Positions 23,020-32,300 of a stretch of DNA of 53,823 nt are shown here, in pieces. The position numbers and the translations under genes are program-made. The notes below the pieces were generated by a model. The model saw only the letters and a program-made list of their open reading frames with translations, did no database searches and was not told the origin of the DNA. The stretch comes from Ruminococcus sp. UBA4275 (GTDB lineage: Bacteria > Bacillota > Clostridia > Oscillospirales > Ruminococcaceae). The DNA lies in contig DGVV01000082.1 of NCBI GenBank assembly GCA_002395085.1, positions 1 through 53,823 on the forward strand, in the 5' to 3' direction. Positions within the stretch are counted from its first letter, which is position 1; each line of letters opens with the position of its first letter.

Positions 23020-25887
23020 TCAGCCTTTGCTGAAATCCGGTTCCGCAGACGAATCTGCGAGCAGCATTTGCTTGAGAAGCGAAAGATCAATCGCATTCAG
23101 CTTGTTGTCCGCGTTCAGGTCTGCATCTGCCGGCGACTTGACCGTGCTTTCACCGACCAGATACTTCACCATCGTAACAGCATCAGAGACACCAACCTTG
23201 CCGTTGCCGTCCGCATCGCCCGGAATTTTGGAAGTGACAGTCTTCTTGTCGCCTGCCTCTTGCAGGAACGAAGCAATCCATGCAAGTGCAGCATTGCTGC
23301 TGAGCGAGAGATTATTGGTCGAGATCGCTTCAACCGAATCCGCATAGCATCGCTGCGACGGAATATCGTCGGCCTGAGTCATGCCCAGAAGATGCATATA
23401 TTCATCCTGAAGCCCTGCATTCGGCCCGCTGACCATCACACCGGCAGGTGCTTCCGGCAGACTCGGATCCAGCTCATGCGTCCAGAATCTGTGCGCCGGA
23501 TTCTTTGCATGATACGAACCGTAACCCGTAATAAACGAATACGACAGCGGATTTGTACCAAGCAGATAATCCATGCCGCGCACCGTACCGTTGAGGTATT
23601 TCGTATCGCCGGTCAAGTCGTAAGCATACGCCATTGCCATCATATTGGTGAGGACACACGAGTTGGAATCAAACCCAAAGCCGTCAACCGAACCGCTGAA
23701 AAGATATTCATCCAGATTGCTGACTTCGCGGTTATACTGATACGGAATGCCGTAGCCCTGCGCCTCCTCTGTATCGAGGTAAGCATCCGCAACGGAAAGA
23801 ATTGTATCTTCCAGTTTCCTGCACTGATCTGCTGAGAGCAGATCCTCATGCATCAGCAGCGAAAGAGAACCCGCTGCGCCGACCTCCGAACCGTTCAACA
23901 TGGTAAAGGAGACATCCGTACCGTTTATGATGCCTGAGATACTTGCTTCAAATTCAAATGCCTTGCTGTAATCTGTAATCTCTTTGAGATAGCCGGCAGC
24001 ATCCGCATCTTTCATTTCTTTCGCGGTGATGAACAGCTCACTGGCTGCCCAGTAGGCTTCATCCAGAACCTTCGTATCCCAGTCTGCATACAGATCAGGC
24101 GCATAGAGCGAATCTTTTCTGCTCTTCTCATTTGCCGCTGCCTCATACCAGTTCTGCTTGTATGCCTGATAGGCAGCCTTTGCCTCTTTCAGAAGATGCT
24201 CAGCATACGTTTTGTCATACGGTGCAAAGAGTCTCGCGCCCTGCGCCGCACAGGCGGCATAATGAAGCGTCGCAGCGAAGGTCGGCGGCAGAACCGCATA
24301 CGTACCGGATGTATCAGCCATAAGCGTATCCGCTTGAAAACCGACGCCCCGCAAGCCGTGATAGTACATTCCGGCATAGCTGCCCCAGGTTGTCTCGTCC
24401 TCCTGCACCTTCATCTTTTCCATGAAGTCCAGCTCATACTTGCACTCCACGAGAAGATCAGGCATCTTCTCACCCGTATCCGGAATCACGACTGTACCAG
24501 AACCTTTTTCAAATTTCTCCGTGCCGCCTTCCTGCCGGATCGCACGCTCATACAGATTCTGAAGTGTCCACAGCGCGATGCCGCTTTCAGACATGAACTT
24601 CCCCACATCCGAACCGCTGTACCAACCGCCTTTCGTGTCGATCACGGAGGAGGCGGATTTTGTCAGCTCATCCGCTGTAATCTTCCCATTCGTCGGCCAA
24701 TACTTCACCACAGTGCCTTCCCCGTCATACATATTTGCGGGGTGTGCAAGCATAGATTTCTGACCGGATGTGATATAAGTATCGTAAATATCCATACCGG
24801 CACGGTTCTGATAAAAATAGTTGACTGCATCAGTCAGAAGATTCTGTTCGCCGTTCTCATAAAGATCAGTGTCGATCCGGAATGGGAACGATCTCCATTC
24901 CTTGTCCTTGATGCGAAGGTAGTATTCACCGGGCGTATTGAAAATGCTGAAATCAATTATGCAGACATTGTCACCGGAATCATGATCTTTCGTAACCGTC
25001 CCGGTCTTGCCGGTGAAAACAACTTTCTCATCGGAGACCTGAACGAGTTCATAGTCATAGCTTCCTTTCAGCTCGATCTTCTGCGGCACAAATCTGCCAT
25101 CCACCGCCGGCAGACTGTCACCGCTGTTATCGCCCAGCACCGCAATCTTCGCCAGCGCCGGATAGTAGCCAAGCTGATTGACAGAGATGTAATTATTTTG
25201 CATCATACTGTAGGTCCGCGAAGTATAACCGTAAGTCGAAAGGGATTCATCAAAATCGGAATCTGAAAGATCCCGGAGAACCAGATCGTCAAACCAGATC
25301 TCATCGCCCTGCTGTACATTGCCGCCGTAGCCCATCATATCGTAAGCATAAGCGAACGCCCACTTCGCACCGTCAATATTCTCCGTCGGCTTAAACTTTC
25401 CGGAAAACTCCTGATATTCGGTTGTCAGTCTGGCAATATCGCCCCACCTGCCGTCCATATCGGGGCCCGGCTCAAAATTGCCGGCTGAACCGCAAAGCAC
25501 CACGTAAGTTTTTTCGTTGTCAGCCGAAGCAATCTTACTGGCAAGTTCAATGCCCGAACGGTTTGCCTTTGCCTTGAAGCTGATCTCGTACTCATGCCCT
25601 TTCTTCAGCGTCAGATTCTTGTAAACGAACTGAAGATCGTCCTGCATTTTGCTTGCGCCAAGCGGTGACTGCACAAAAATGTGCGCAGCACCGTTATCCA
25701 CATCAATCCGCTGTCTGGCAGGGAATGCCGTTTCGTAACGCCACGGGATAATCTTGCGTTCAAAAGTGGATTCTTCGACAACATTTCCCGCAGCAGCAGA
25801 CATCGGCTGCACAAGACTGACAGTCATTGGCAGAACCATCGCAGTCGTCAGCAATCCTGCGATGAGGCGTTTAGATTGTTTTCTCAT
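23020..25887 (-). CDS. Dockerin-bearing GH9 family protein with altered active-site residues
   Basis: 955 residues: signal peptide (1-33), a CBM4/9-like beta-sandwich (about 35-207), an Ig-like CelD_N domain (about 231-340, NYISVNQLGYYPALAKIAVL), a GH9 catalytic-type domain (about 345-875) and a type I dockerin (about 889-945: GDADGNGKVGVSDAVTMVKY and ADLNADNKLNAIDLSLLKQM). The fold motifs are clear (YLLGTNPLSYSFITGYG; CYADSVEAISTN). However, the canonical WYDAGD is WYSGSD (Ser424, Asp427), and the catalytic acid in TNEvaInWNA is Asn859 (TNNLSLSSNA). It may therefore be inactive or have changed activity. The start was chosen at GGGAGGGA before MRKQSKRLIAG. It is secreted and expected to dock on a cohesin scaffold. 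Confidence 0.9.
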   Translation of the reverse strand: MRKQSKRLIAGLLTTAMVLPMTVSLVQPMSAAAGNVVEESTFERKIIPWRYETAFPARQRIDVDNGAAHIFVQSPLGASKMQDDLQFVYKNLTLKKGHEYEISFKAKANRSGIELASKIASADNEKTYVVLCGSAGNFEPGPDMDGRWGDIARLTTEYQEFSGKFKPTENIDGAKWAFAYAYDMMGYGGNVQQGDEIWFDDLVLRDLSDSDFDESLSTYGYTSRTYSMMQNNYISVNQLGYYPALAKIAVLGDNSGDSLPAVDGRFVPQKIELKGSYDYELVQVSDEKVVFTGKTGTVTKDHDSGDNVCIIDFSIFNTPGEYYLRIKDKEWRSFPFRIDTDLYENGEQNLLTDAVNYFYQNRAGMDIYDTYITSGQKSMLAHPANMYDGEGTVVKYWPTNGKITADELTKSASSVIDTKGGWYSGSDVGKFMSESGIALWTLQNLYERAIRQEGGTEKFEKGSGTVVIPDTGEKMPDLLVECKYELDFMEKMKVQEDETTWGSYAGMYYHGLRGVGFQADTLMADTSGTYAVLPPTFAATLHYAACAAQGARLFAPYDKTYAEHLLKEAKAAYQAYKQNWYEAAANEKSRKDSLYAPDLYADWDTKVLDEAYWAASELFITAKEMKDADAAGYLKEITDYSKAFEFEASISGIINGTDVSFTMLNGSEVGAAGSLSLLMHEDLLSADQCRKLEDTILSVADAYLDTEEAQGYGIPYQYNREVSNLDEYLFSGSVDGFGFDSNSCVLTNMMAMAYAYDLTGDTKYLNGTVRGMDYLLGTNPLSYSFITGYGSYHAKNPAHRFWTHELDPSLPEAPAGVMVSGPNAGLQDEYMHLLGMTQADDIPSQRCYADSVEAISTNNLSLSSNAALAWIASFLQEAGDKKTVTSKIPGDADGNGKVGVSDAVTMVKYLVGESTVKSPADADLNADNKLNAIDLSLLKQMLLADSSAEPDFSKG

Positions 25888-25954
25888 AGAAATCCCTCCC
25901 TGTTCATAATCGAACCGTATGACCGATACGGTACAATATCGCCCATACATCACA

Positions 25955-25984
25955 ATTATAATATACAACAGCACAAAATGTCAA
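25955..25984 (-). promoter_or_regulatory. Promoter of the GH9 gene
   Basis: Minus strand: TTGACA (25984-25979), 18 bp, TATAAT (25960-25955). It gives a leader of about 60 nt. Confidence 0.8.
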
Positions 25985-26066
25985 CCGTTTTTAGCAAATC
26001 TTAATAATACAAAAGTATATATAATAAAAATCGGATCGGCGTCAGGTGCCAACCGCATATAACAAA

Positions 26067-26292
26067 TCCCCCTGACCGCCGGAAATACCATCCGGTTATC
26101 AGGGGGGATATACAGTTCCGTTTTCATGCAGCACAAACACACCGAAATGCCGGAGCATCTCAGCTTTGCTGCCTCTGCAAAAATCAAAGAACGCCAGCGG
26201 CATCCGGAAGGACGGTATCGCAGGCTCCCTCTTCCCGCAGATACCGTTCCGGACAGATGTCAGCATCACAATGCAACTGTTTTCCTGTTGCC
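26067..26292 (-). ncRNA. Candidate small RNA transcript (or short-ORF mRNA) of about 230 nt
   Basis: A consensus promoter (26327-26299) and a strong terminator (TCCCCCTGA 26067-26075 with TCAGGGGGGA 26099-26108, minus-strand tail ATTTG) bound a transcript between the pilus island and the GH9 gene. It contains a perfect 8-bp helix, ACGGTATC/GATACCGT. It also holds a 55-codon frame (26266-26099, MLTSVRNGICGKREPAIPSF...) whose stop lies in the terminator, but the ribosome site is poor and no family is recognised. I favour a regulatory RNA; a small protein is possible. Confidence 0.4.
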
Positions 26293-26298
26293 CGTCTT

Positions 26299-26327
26299 AT
26301 TATGGCACAGTGAAATGCGCCTGTCAA
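26299..26327 (-). promoter_or_regulatory. Promoter of the candidate small RNA
   Basis: Minus strand: TTGACA (26327-26322), 17 bp, CATAAT (26304-26299). Confidence 0.65.
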
Positions 26328-26404
26328 CGTACATTTTCGCGTGTCGGCTCAGAACCCGGAACAGGAAACGCATGGAATATCCGTGCGCATTCAGGGCGCT
26401 GCGT

Positions 26405-26842
26405 CTATTTTGCTGCTGACATCACCTGCGCATACTCAGAATAACAGCTTGCCTCAATCGGGTGAAACCAGATATTCCGGAGTGCATCATTCAGTCGATC
26501 CTTGCTGTCTGTCTTGCAGATATAATCTGAACATCTGCTCTGAATACTCCAGAGCGCAACATGACTGTCTTCCTCGTTTTCACCATATACAATGATCATG
26601 TCAACATGGGGACGCAGTATGCGAAGCTGATGATGCAGCATCTGCAGATCAGCAAAGTTCCGTCCGATATTCTGATTGATGAATATTAAATCCAACGGGT
26701 GATCTGCTGCAAATTTCAGACAATCCGCAGCACTGGTGAATGCCTTGAACTTGACACCGTTCAGCAGATGCTTCAGCGTTTTTCCGAGTCTGCGCAAATA
26801 TTGCCGGTCAGTATCAATCGCCGCAATCACCATTTTATTCAC
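26405..26842 (-). CDS. Degenerate receiver-domain protein without phosphoacceptor aspartate
   Basis: 145 residues with a CheY-like pattern: MVIAAIDTDRQYLRRLGKTL (acidic pocket), HPLDLIFINQNIG at strand beta-3, and DYICKTDSKDRLNDAL (conserved Lys). The phosphoacceptor position (DLIFLDxxMP in normal receivers) is Asn56, and the MP motif is IG, so phosphorylation is not expected. There is no output domain. It overlaps the sortase stop codon by 4 bases (ATGA), so it is the last gene of the pilus operon and is translationally coupled to a sortase. It may be a phosphorylation-independent protein-protein interaction module. Confidence 0.65.
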   Translation of the reverse strand: MNKMVIAAIDTDRQYLRRLGKTLKHLLNGVKFKAFTSAADCLKFAADHPLDLIFINQNIGRNFADLQMLHHQLRILRPHVDMIIVYGENEEDSHVALWSIQSRCSDYICKTDSKDRLNDALRNIWFHPIEASCYSEYAQVMSAAK

Positions 26843-27747
26843 CTGCTTTCATCTGTATTTGCATCAGAAACCGGCGGTTCAACCGAACAAATCCGAACCA
26901 GTTTTCCGGTAAACAATGCACGGGCGTCCGCAAAATCGTTTGCACAGGTAGAGAGTGCGATCACCGTGTCATCGCCGCACAGCTCAGGCTCTGTGTAATA
27001 CATACTGTGTTCCCGCATCGCTTTCAGCCACTGTGTACTGTCAGCCGGAACATCATACATGGCATCGTATGCACTGACTATAACCAGTGCGCAAAAGTCG
27101 ATTCGATAGAGCGTGTCTTTCGTAAACAGCCACCCGTAACGGTGTCTGTCAAATTCCTCCCGCTCCTTGAAGCTGCGAATGTCTCCGAACATTCCGCTCG
27201 CCATATTATGCCCGAACAGAATATTCTGCCTGTCAGAGAAATCGGCGGCACATTGACTGTGCAGAAAAATCGTTCCCAGCTCATTCTCTGAGCCGTCCGG
27301 TGCGTGATGCAGATAAAACTGATTATCATTGCCCTGCACCACCGGATAGTCAATCTCCGAATCAGCCAGATAGATCCACCCGATCAGATCTGCGCTGTAC
27401 TGTGCTGCACGAAACAGCTTCTCCGTGATCTCCCGCACTTTCCGCCCGGAGATTTCCGGCACTGTCGCATCAAATTCCGGCTCATCCGGCTCTGCGGAAA
27501 AGGTCGTGACCGCCGTAACGGTCGTGGCCGCCGCATCTGCGGCTGCAGACGCAGATGATGTGACTGTGCGCACTGTTTCCGGAGAAACCGTTGCAGCGGA
27601 CGTGATCAGTGTACTCGCTGCGGAACCGGAAACAGGTGCGGAGACTGTCTGCTCGTGCTGCGCAGACCTGCCGTGCTTTGCAATGATGCAGCAGAGCAAA
27701 ATGCCCACAAGCACCACAGCAATCCAAAACCGTATTGAACGAACCAT
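26839..27747 (-). CDS. Class B sortase (pilus-associated), second copy
   Basis: 302 residues: an N-terminal membrane anchor (FWIAVVLVGILLCCIIA), a Ser/Thr/Ala-rich linker (about 35-95) and a sortase B catalytic domain. It contains LIGWIYLADSEIDYPVVQGN, the histidine motif NILFGHNMASGMFGD, the cysteine motif VIALSTCAND and the arginine in DARALFTGKLVRI. Sortase B type enzymes of Gram-positive pilus islands polymerise pilins or attach the fibre. It follows the pilin gene after a strong hairpin (27764-27807), which may lower its expression relative to the pilin, and overlaps the pseudo-receiver gene. Confidence 0.9.
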   Translation of the reverse strand: MVRSIRFWIAVVLVGILLCCIIAKHGRSAQHEQTVSAPVSGSAASTLITSAATVSPETVRTVTSSASAAADAAATTVTAVTTFSAEPDEPEFDATVPEISGRKVREITEKLFRAAQYSADLIGWIYLADSEIDYPVVQGNDNQFYLHHAPDGSENELGTIFLHSQCAADFSDRQNILFGHNMASGMFGDIRSFKEREEFDRHRYGWLFTKDTLYRIDFCALVIVSAYDAMYDVPADSTQWLKAMREHSMYYTEPELCGDDTVIALSTCANDFADARALFTGKLVRICSVEPPVSDANTDESR

Positions 27748-27763
27748 ATTCGCTCCGTTCTGA

Positions 27764-27807
27764 GGAGTGCGCCCCCTCCCCTTCTTACAACAGGCGGGGG
27801 CGACTCC
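27764..27807 (-). other. GC-rich intercistronic hairpin between pilin and sortase genes
   Basis: GGAGT-C-GCCCCC pairs with GGGGGC-GC-ACTCC (one small bulge). No U run follows, so it is more likely an RNA-stability or processing element that protects the pilin message than a full terminator. Confidence 0.55.
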
Positions 27808-27830
27808 TGCGTATACCGTTTATGCGCGCA

Positions 27831-29198
27831 TCAGATGCGGCTCTCGTTCTCGCCGCGCTTCTTGTTCTTCATGAGAAGACCCATCAGCACAACGCCTGCT
27901 GCCATGATGAATGCAAACGGTGCAATGCTGAAGAACAGACCCGTCACAGAGACGTCATTCAGCGTGTTGATGAACTCAATCTCATCCTTGCCGCTGGTCT
28001 TATTCACATTGCCGGCTGCTTTCATAGCAACACTTGCACTGCCAGCAGCTTTATCAGCGTTCAGTTCAATCGTTACATTGTTCTGCTTTGCTTCAACAGA
28101 ATACTTAGACCCGGTGTTGTTGTTTTCAGAGACCAGAACCTTTGTGTCAACAGGCAGGCCGTAAATCGTGCAGGTATCGCCGTCTTTCAGCTTGATCTCA
28201 GACGAATCCGACAGAGCGCCAAGTGTCTGAGAACCATTCGTTTCAAGCGCTGTTTTCTGCTCACTGCCGCCGCTCTGAGTCCAGTAGAAATCAGCCTCAG
28301 ACTTCACCGTACCATTCGTAAGTGCAATCTGGAACGGGAATTCGTTATTCGTATCACCCAGCGTACCTGCAACAGTCTTCTTGATCTCGACATTATAGGT
28401 ATGATACTGGTCAGAAATGATCTCAACTTTGTCTTCTGTAATCGTTTTCGTCTCAGAGTTCACATCATAACCAGTCACTTTGGTAGTATTGTCTTCCGTA
28501 ATGGACTGATTTGCAGCGTCCGTGCTGCTGCTGCTCTTGAACAGCGTATAGCCATAGACTTCCAGACCGCCGCCCGCAGCCAGTCTTGTGTACACATCGA
28601 GATAGATGTCATCCTTGTAGTCGCTGTCTCTCTGGATGCCTGCTTTTTCCAGCATATCATCAGTTGTCGTATCGGAGAGCTTGTAGCGGTAAACACCGGG
28701 AGGATTGTGCGTTTCGCCCGCACCGTAAATCACATCAGCGTTAATCTTGATACCGAGCTTCTCCGTTGCACGCTTAGCATCCTGCGTAACCTCAGTACCT
28801 TCCATGTTCGTATCCTTCTTATTATCTGCGCCAAAGACCAGATCTGCACCTGCGCCATACGCAGCTTCGGTTCCGTTGCCCTTGATCGTAACAGCATTCG
28901 GAATGCCGGAACGAACCTGAACAACATTACTATCCGTATCCGTAATCGTCGCGGAAGTCACCGTAACTTCGGATACCGCGTAAGAATACGTCACATTCGG
29001 CTCATAGATCTGCGTATTCGCATCAACGTTGAACAGAACGATGTCCTTATCAATTGTAAATTCAACGTTCTTCTGCGCCTCGGTCAGGGTTGTGCCGCTG
29101 CCTGCTGCAAAAGCAGACAGACCCGGAATTGCCATAGCGGAAACAGTCAGTACGGCTGTCATCGAAGCGATCGCTTTCATGATCAGATTCTTTTTCAT
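27831..29198 (-). CDS. Major pilin, FctA/Spy0128-like, with isopeptide-type domain
   Basis: 455 residues: signal peptide (MKKNLIMKAIASMTAVLTVS...FAA), an N-terminal region, then a pilin domain beginning YNVEIKKTVAGTLGDTNNEF with likely isopeptide lysine in EIKKTV and asparagine in EIEFINTLND. The C-terminal sorting signal is DVSVTG (SVTG at about 417-420), a hydrophobic helix (FSIAPFAFIMAAGVVLMGLL) and a basic tail (KNKKRGENESRI). The signal resembles the EVPTG-type motifs processed by pilus sortase B rather than LPXTG. AAAGGA precedes the ATG at 29198. It is flanked by the tip-adhesin and sortase genes and is the probable fibre subunit. Confidence 0.85.
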   Translation of the reverse strand: MKKNLIMKAIASMTAVLTVSAMAIPGLSAFAAGSGTTLTEAQKNVEFTIDKDIVLFNVDANTQIYEPNVTYSYAVSEVTVTSATITDTDSNVVQVRSGIPNAVTIKGNGTEAAYGAGADLVFGADNKKDTNMEGTEVTQDAKRATEKLGIKINADVIYGAGETHNPPGVYRYKLSDTTTDDMLEKAGIQRDSDYKDDIYLDVYTRLAAGGGLEVYGYTLFKSSSSTDAANQSITEDNTTKVTGYDVNSETKTITEDKVEIISDQYHTYNVEIKKTVAGTLGDTNNEFPFQIALTNGTVKSEADFYWTQSGGSEQKTALETNGSQTLGALSDSSEIKLKDGDTCTIYGLPVDTKVLVSENNNTGSKYSVEAKQNNVTIELNADKAAGSASVAMKAAGNVNKTSGKDEIEFINTLNDVSVTGLFFSIAPFAFIMAAGVVLMGLLMKNKKRGENESRI

Positions 29199-29316
29199 AA
29201 TAAACTTCCTTTCATCATAGGTTTGGAACGGCATGATTATTCGCCGTTCAGTCGGATCACAAAAAACAGCATCTCAGGGTGGTTTATCGCGGGAATGCGA
29301 TTTCGGTTTCCGGATC

Positions 29317-32300
29317 TTAAAGCGGGAATGCGCCATCAGCAGACTCCCCCTTTCTCCGGCAGATGAACATCAGTGTTGCCGCGGACAGAATCACCACGAT
29401 GATACTGTACGGCGCAGACTGTTCGCCTGCTCCTGTGACCGGAATCGGATAAGTATTGACCACATCAACGCGTGTATCATCGCTGATGCTGGCAACCAAC
29501 TGGTTCTGCGAGACAACGGCATCCACGCCGTTGACCTGCGCGGTCATCTCATAGCTGCCTGCGGCTTCCTCCGTAATGGTGTAGTCGCCGCGCAAGAGAC
29601 CGTAGATTGTAACGCTCTCGCCGTCATGCAGCGTCAGCGTCAGGGTACCGTCCTGTACTTCGATCTGCTCATCGCTGCTGCTGCCGGTACTGATGTAGTA
29701 GCTGCTGTATGTGAGCGCATCGGAAGTGACAGTAAACTGATAATCGGATGTGCTGCCGGCATCGCCCCTTACCGTCTTGGTCAGGGTCAGCTCATAGCCT
29801 TTCACCTGATAGACCGCATAGACAACGGCGTTTTCCGGCAGAATCTGCGGCGCATCGCCTGCATCATAACGATAGCAGAGATCACCGTCGCGGATATCGA
29901 GCATCATGGCTTTGCTGTCAGAGGCGCCGGGATTTCCGGAAGCATCCCCGACACAGATCCGGTTGAGATCGAGCTTGAGCTGATCGACCGTATCCGCATC
30001 GACATGATGATCCAGATCGCCGGGGATCAGGTATGCGGGCGCACCGGGCGTACTGATCTGCGAGAGCAGCAGCGTGCTGTCATGCGTGACAGGCAGGATA
30101 TCGCCGCTCTGAACCGGCTCGCCGTTTCTGAGGAATGCCGCCTCATTGCGCGTCAGCGGAGCAATCTCCTCGTATTCGCCATTGGGCTTCTCGAACAGAT
30201 AGCGGATTTCGGGCTTCCGGCAGTAGACGTACCAGATTTCGTCCTCACCGAGCTTCTCCGCGGTCTGACCGTTGAGATAGAACCCGTATTCATCGTCCTG
30301 CACCGCGCCGAAGGAAACCTTTGTCACCGCGCTGTTTACAGGTTCGATGACGCTGCTGCCGTCCGCGCTGCCGGAGACGATGCCGAGGAACACGTAGGAA
30401 TCCGGATCTGCAAGCATGGCTTCCGGCGATACTTCCGCTGCGATCTCCCATGTCTCCGCACCGGTAAAGGTGTGGCGGTAAACGGTATCATCGTCCGTTC
30501 TCAGATCGTCATGGGCAGTGATGCTGCCGGCTTTCAGCGCAACGTGCAGATCGAGATCGAGCTTATGGGTGTTGGTGTAGGTGATCGTCACCGGATCGGA
30601 ATCAGCAGACGAAGTATAGCTGCTGTTGTAGATCTGATCGCCGGTTTCCGCATCATTGGTCGTGATGTAGTCGGAATTCGGCTTCTGCACGATGCTGATA
30701 GTCTGGGTAATGCTCTCACCTGTTGTTTCTCGGTATTTAACAGAGGGATAGTTTTTACGGTCATAATAGTAATAGTTCTCCGAACCGGAATAAGAAGGTT
30801 CCGTATAGAATAATACAAACGATTCTTCCATTCCGTCTGACAAAGTCAGATCATTTGTTTCCGATACTGTCTTTGTTTCAATTACTTGCTGCACTTCAAT
30901 CTCGGGGACAAATTTCACATCATCCGTTATTTCCCCTGAAATTACACCATTTCTGTAGTAATAGTACGTCCTTTTCTTAACCTGTCGTCTGGTCTGCGTA
31001 ATGACAACCTCATACTCAAATTCATCATCCATATCCTCCGGCAGACCGATCGTCTCCTCGGTGAGGGTCACGACCGTCGGGCGCTGCTCGTAGTAGATGA
31101 CGTACAGCTCCATGTCATAGCCGCAGTTATGCCAGTGCTCACCGTCCAGCGAATACTGGAAACCCTGCCACGTATTCTGCACATACAGCTCAGGTCTGGT
31201 ATTGTCGGTTTCACTGTAGTCGGTGATGATTTTAAGATCGGAAACGTCAGCCGCACCGGATTTGCCGATTGCAAACGAATAGTACTGGTACCCGTTATAT
31301 GCCCAGTCGCGCGGTCTGCTCACATGATCGTTTGCGCCCATTTCATACGGGGCATTGACAACCGATGCAGTTTTCACGGCTGCGCTCTTCACGTTCACAG
31401 GTGACAGCGAACCCTCGACCGACATCAGTTCATAGTTGATCGGCACAAATTCCGGGCTCTTGTAGTAAACCAGATAAATGGCTTCCTTCGCAGGATCGAA
31501 TTCATGCTCTGTGCCGTCGGTATAAGTGACCATGACCTTCATCGCATCGGTATCATACCGGATCTGCGAGATTTTCGTATTCTCGGAGATCTTCTTGTAA
31601 TCCTCCGTGCCGTTCCCCTGCGTACACGCCATTTCCCAGTCCATGCCTTCGATTTCAGCAGCGACTGCGTATACATCCGCCTGTGCTTTCTCGGAGAACA
31701 GCACCGGCGTATCATCATTGAGGACTGCGTAAGTCTCATCGCCGTTGATGCGCCAGTCATCCTGCCGCACCCACGTTTCTTCCGTGGTATCGACGATGTA
31801 GACAGGAATCTTGATCGGCGCACTCCAGCAGCCGTACAGGATCAGACGGTCTGTACCTTCCGGAAACAAATCCTGCGTGACAGGCTTTGAAAAATCAAAA
31901 GCTTCTTTCATTACGCCAAGCGTCGTCTGTTTCTCAAGCGACCACCAGCGGAACATTTCATCGCTATTCTGCGATTTCGGAATAAAATCGGGTTTATCGA
32001 CTGCTGCATTGAGATTGATCGTGGTATAATACATTTCCGCTTCGGAATCCCATATATACGTAATATCCTCACTTGCAGTCCAGTTGCCGCCCCAGTCAGC
32101 ATTGTCGTTATTCTTATCGAAATACACGCGAACTTCCCACTGTGCATAGAGTATGAGCGGCTCTTCCTTATCAACCAGAAACAGATTTTTAATGCTGTCA
32201 GCATTATAGAAGTGTTCGCTGCCGTCCGGTTCGGTTGACCAGCCGAGGAACCTGAAGCCGTGATTTGTGAAGCCGTCACCGCTGCTCAGCTTGACCGCAG

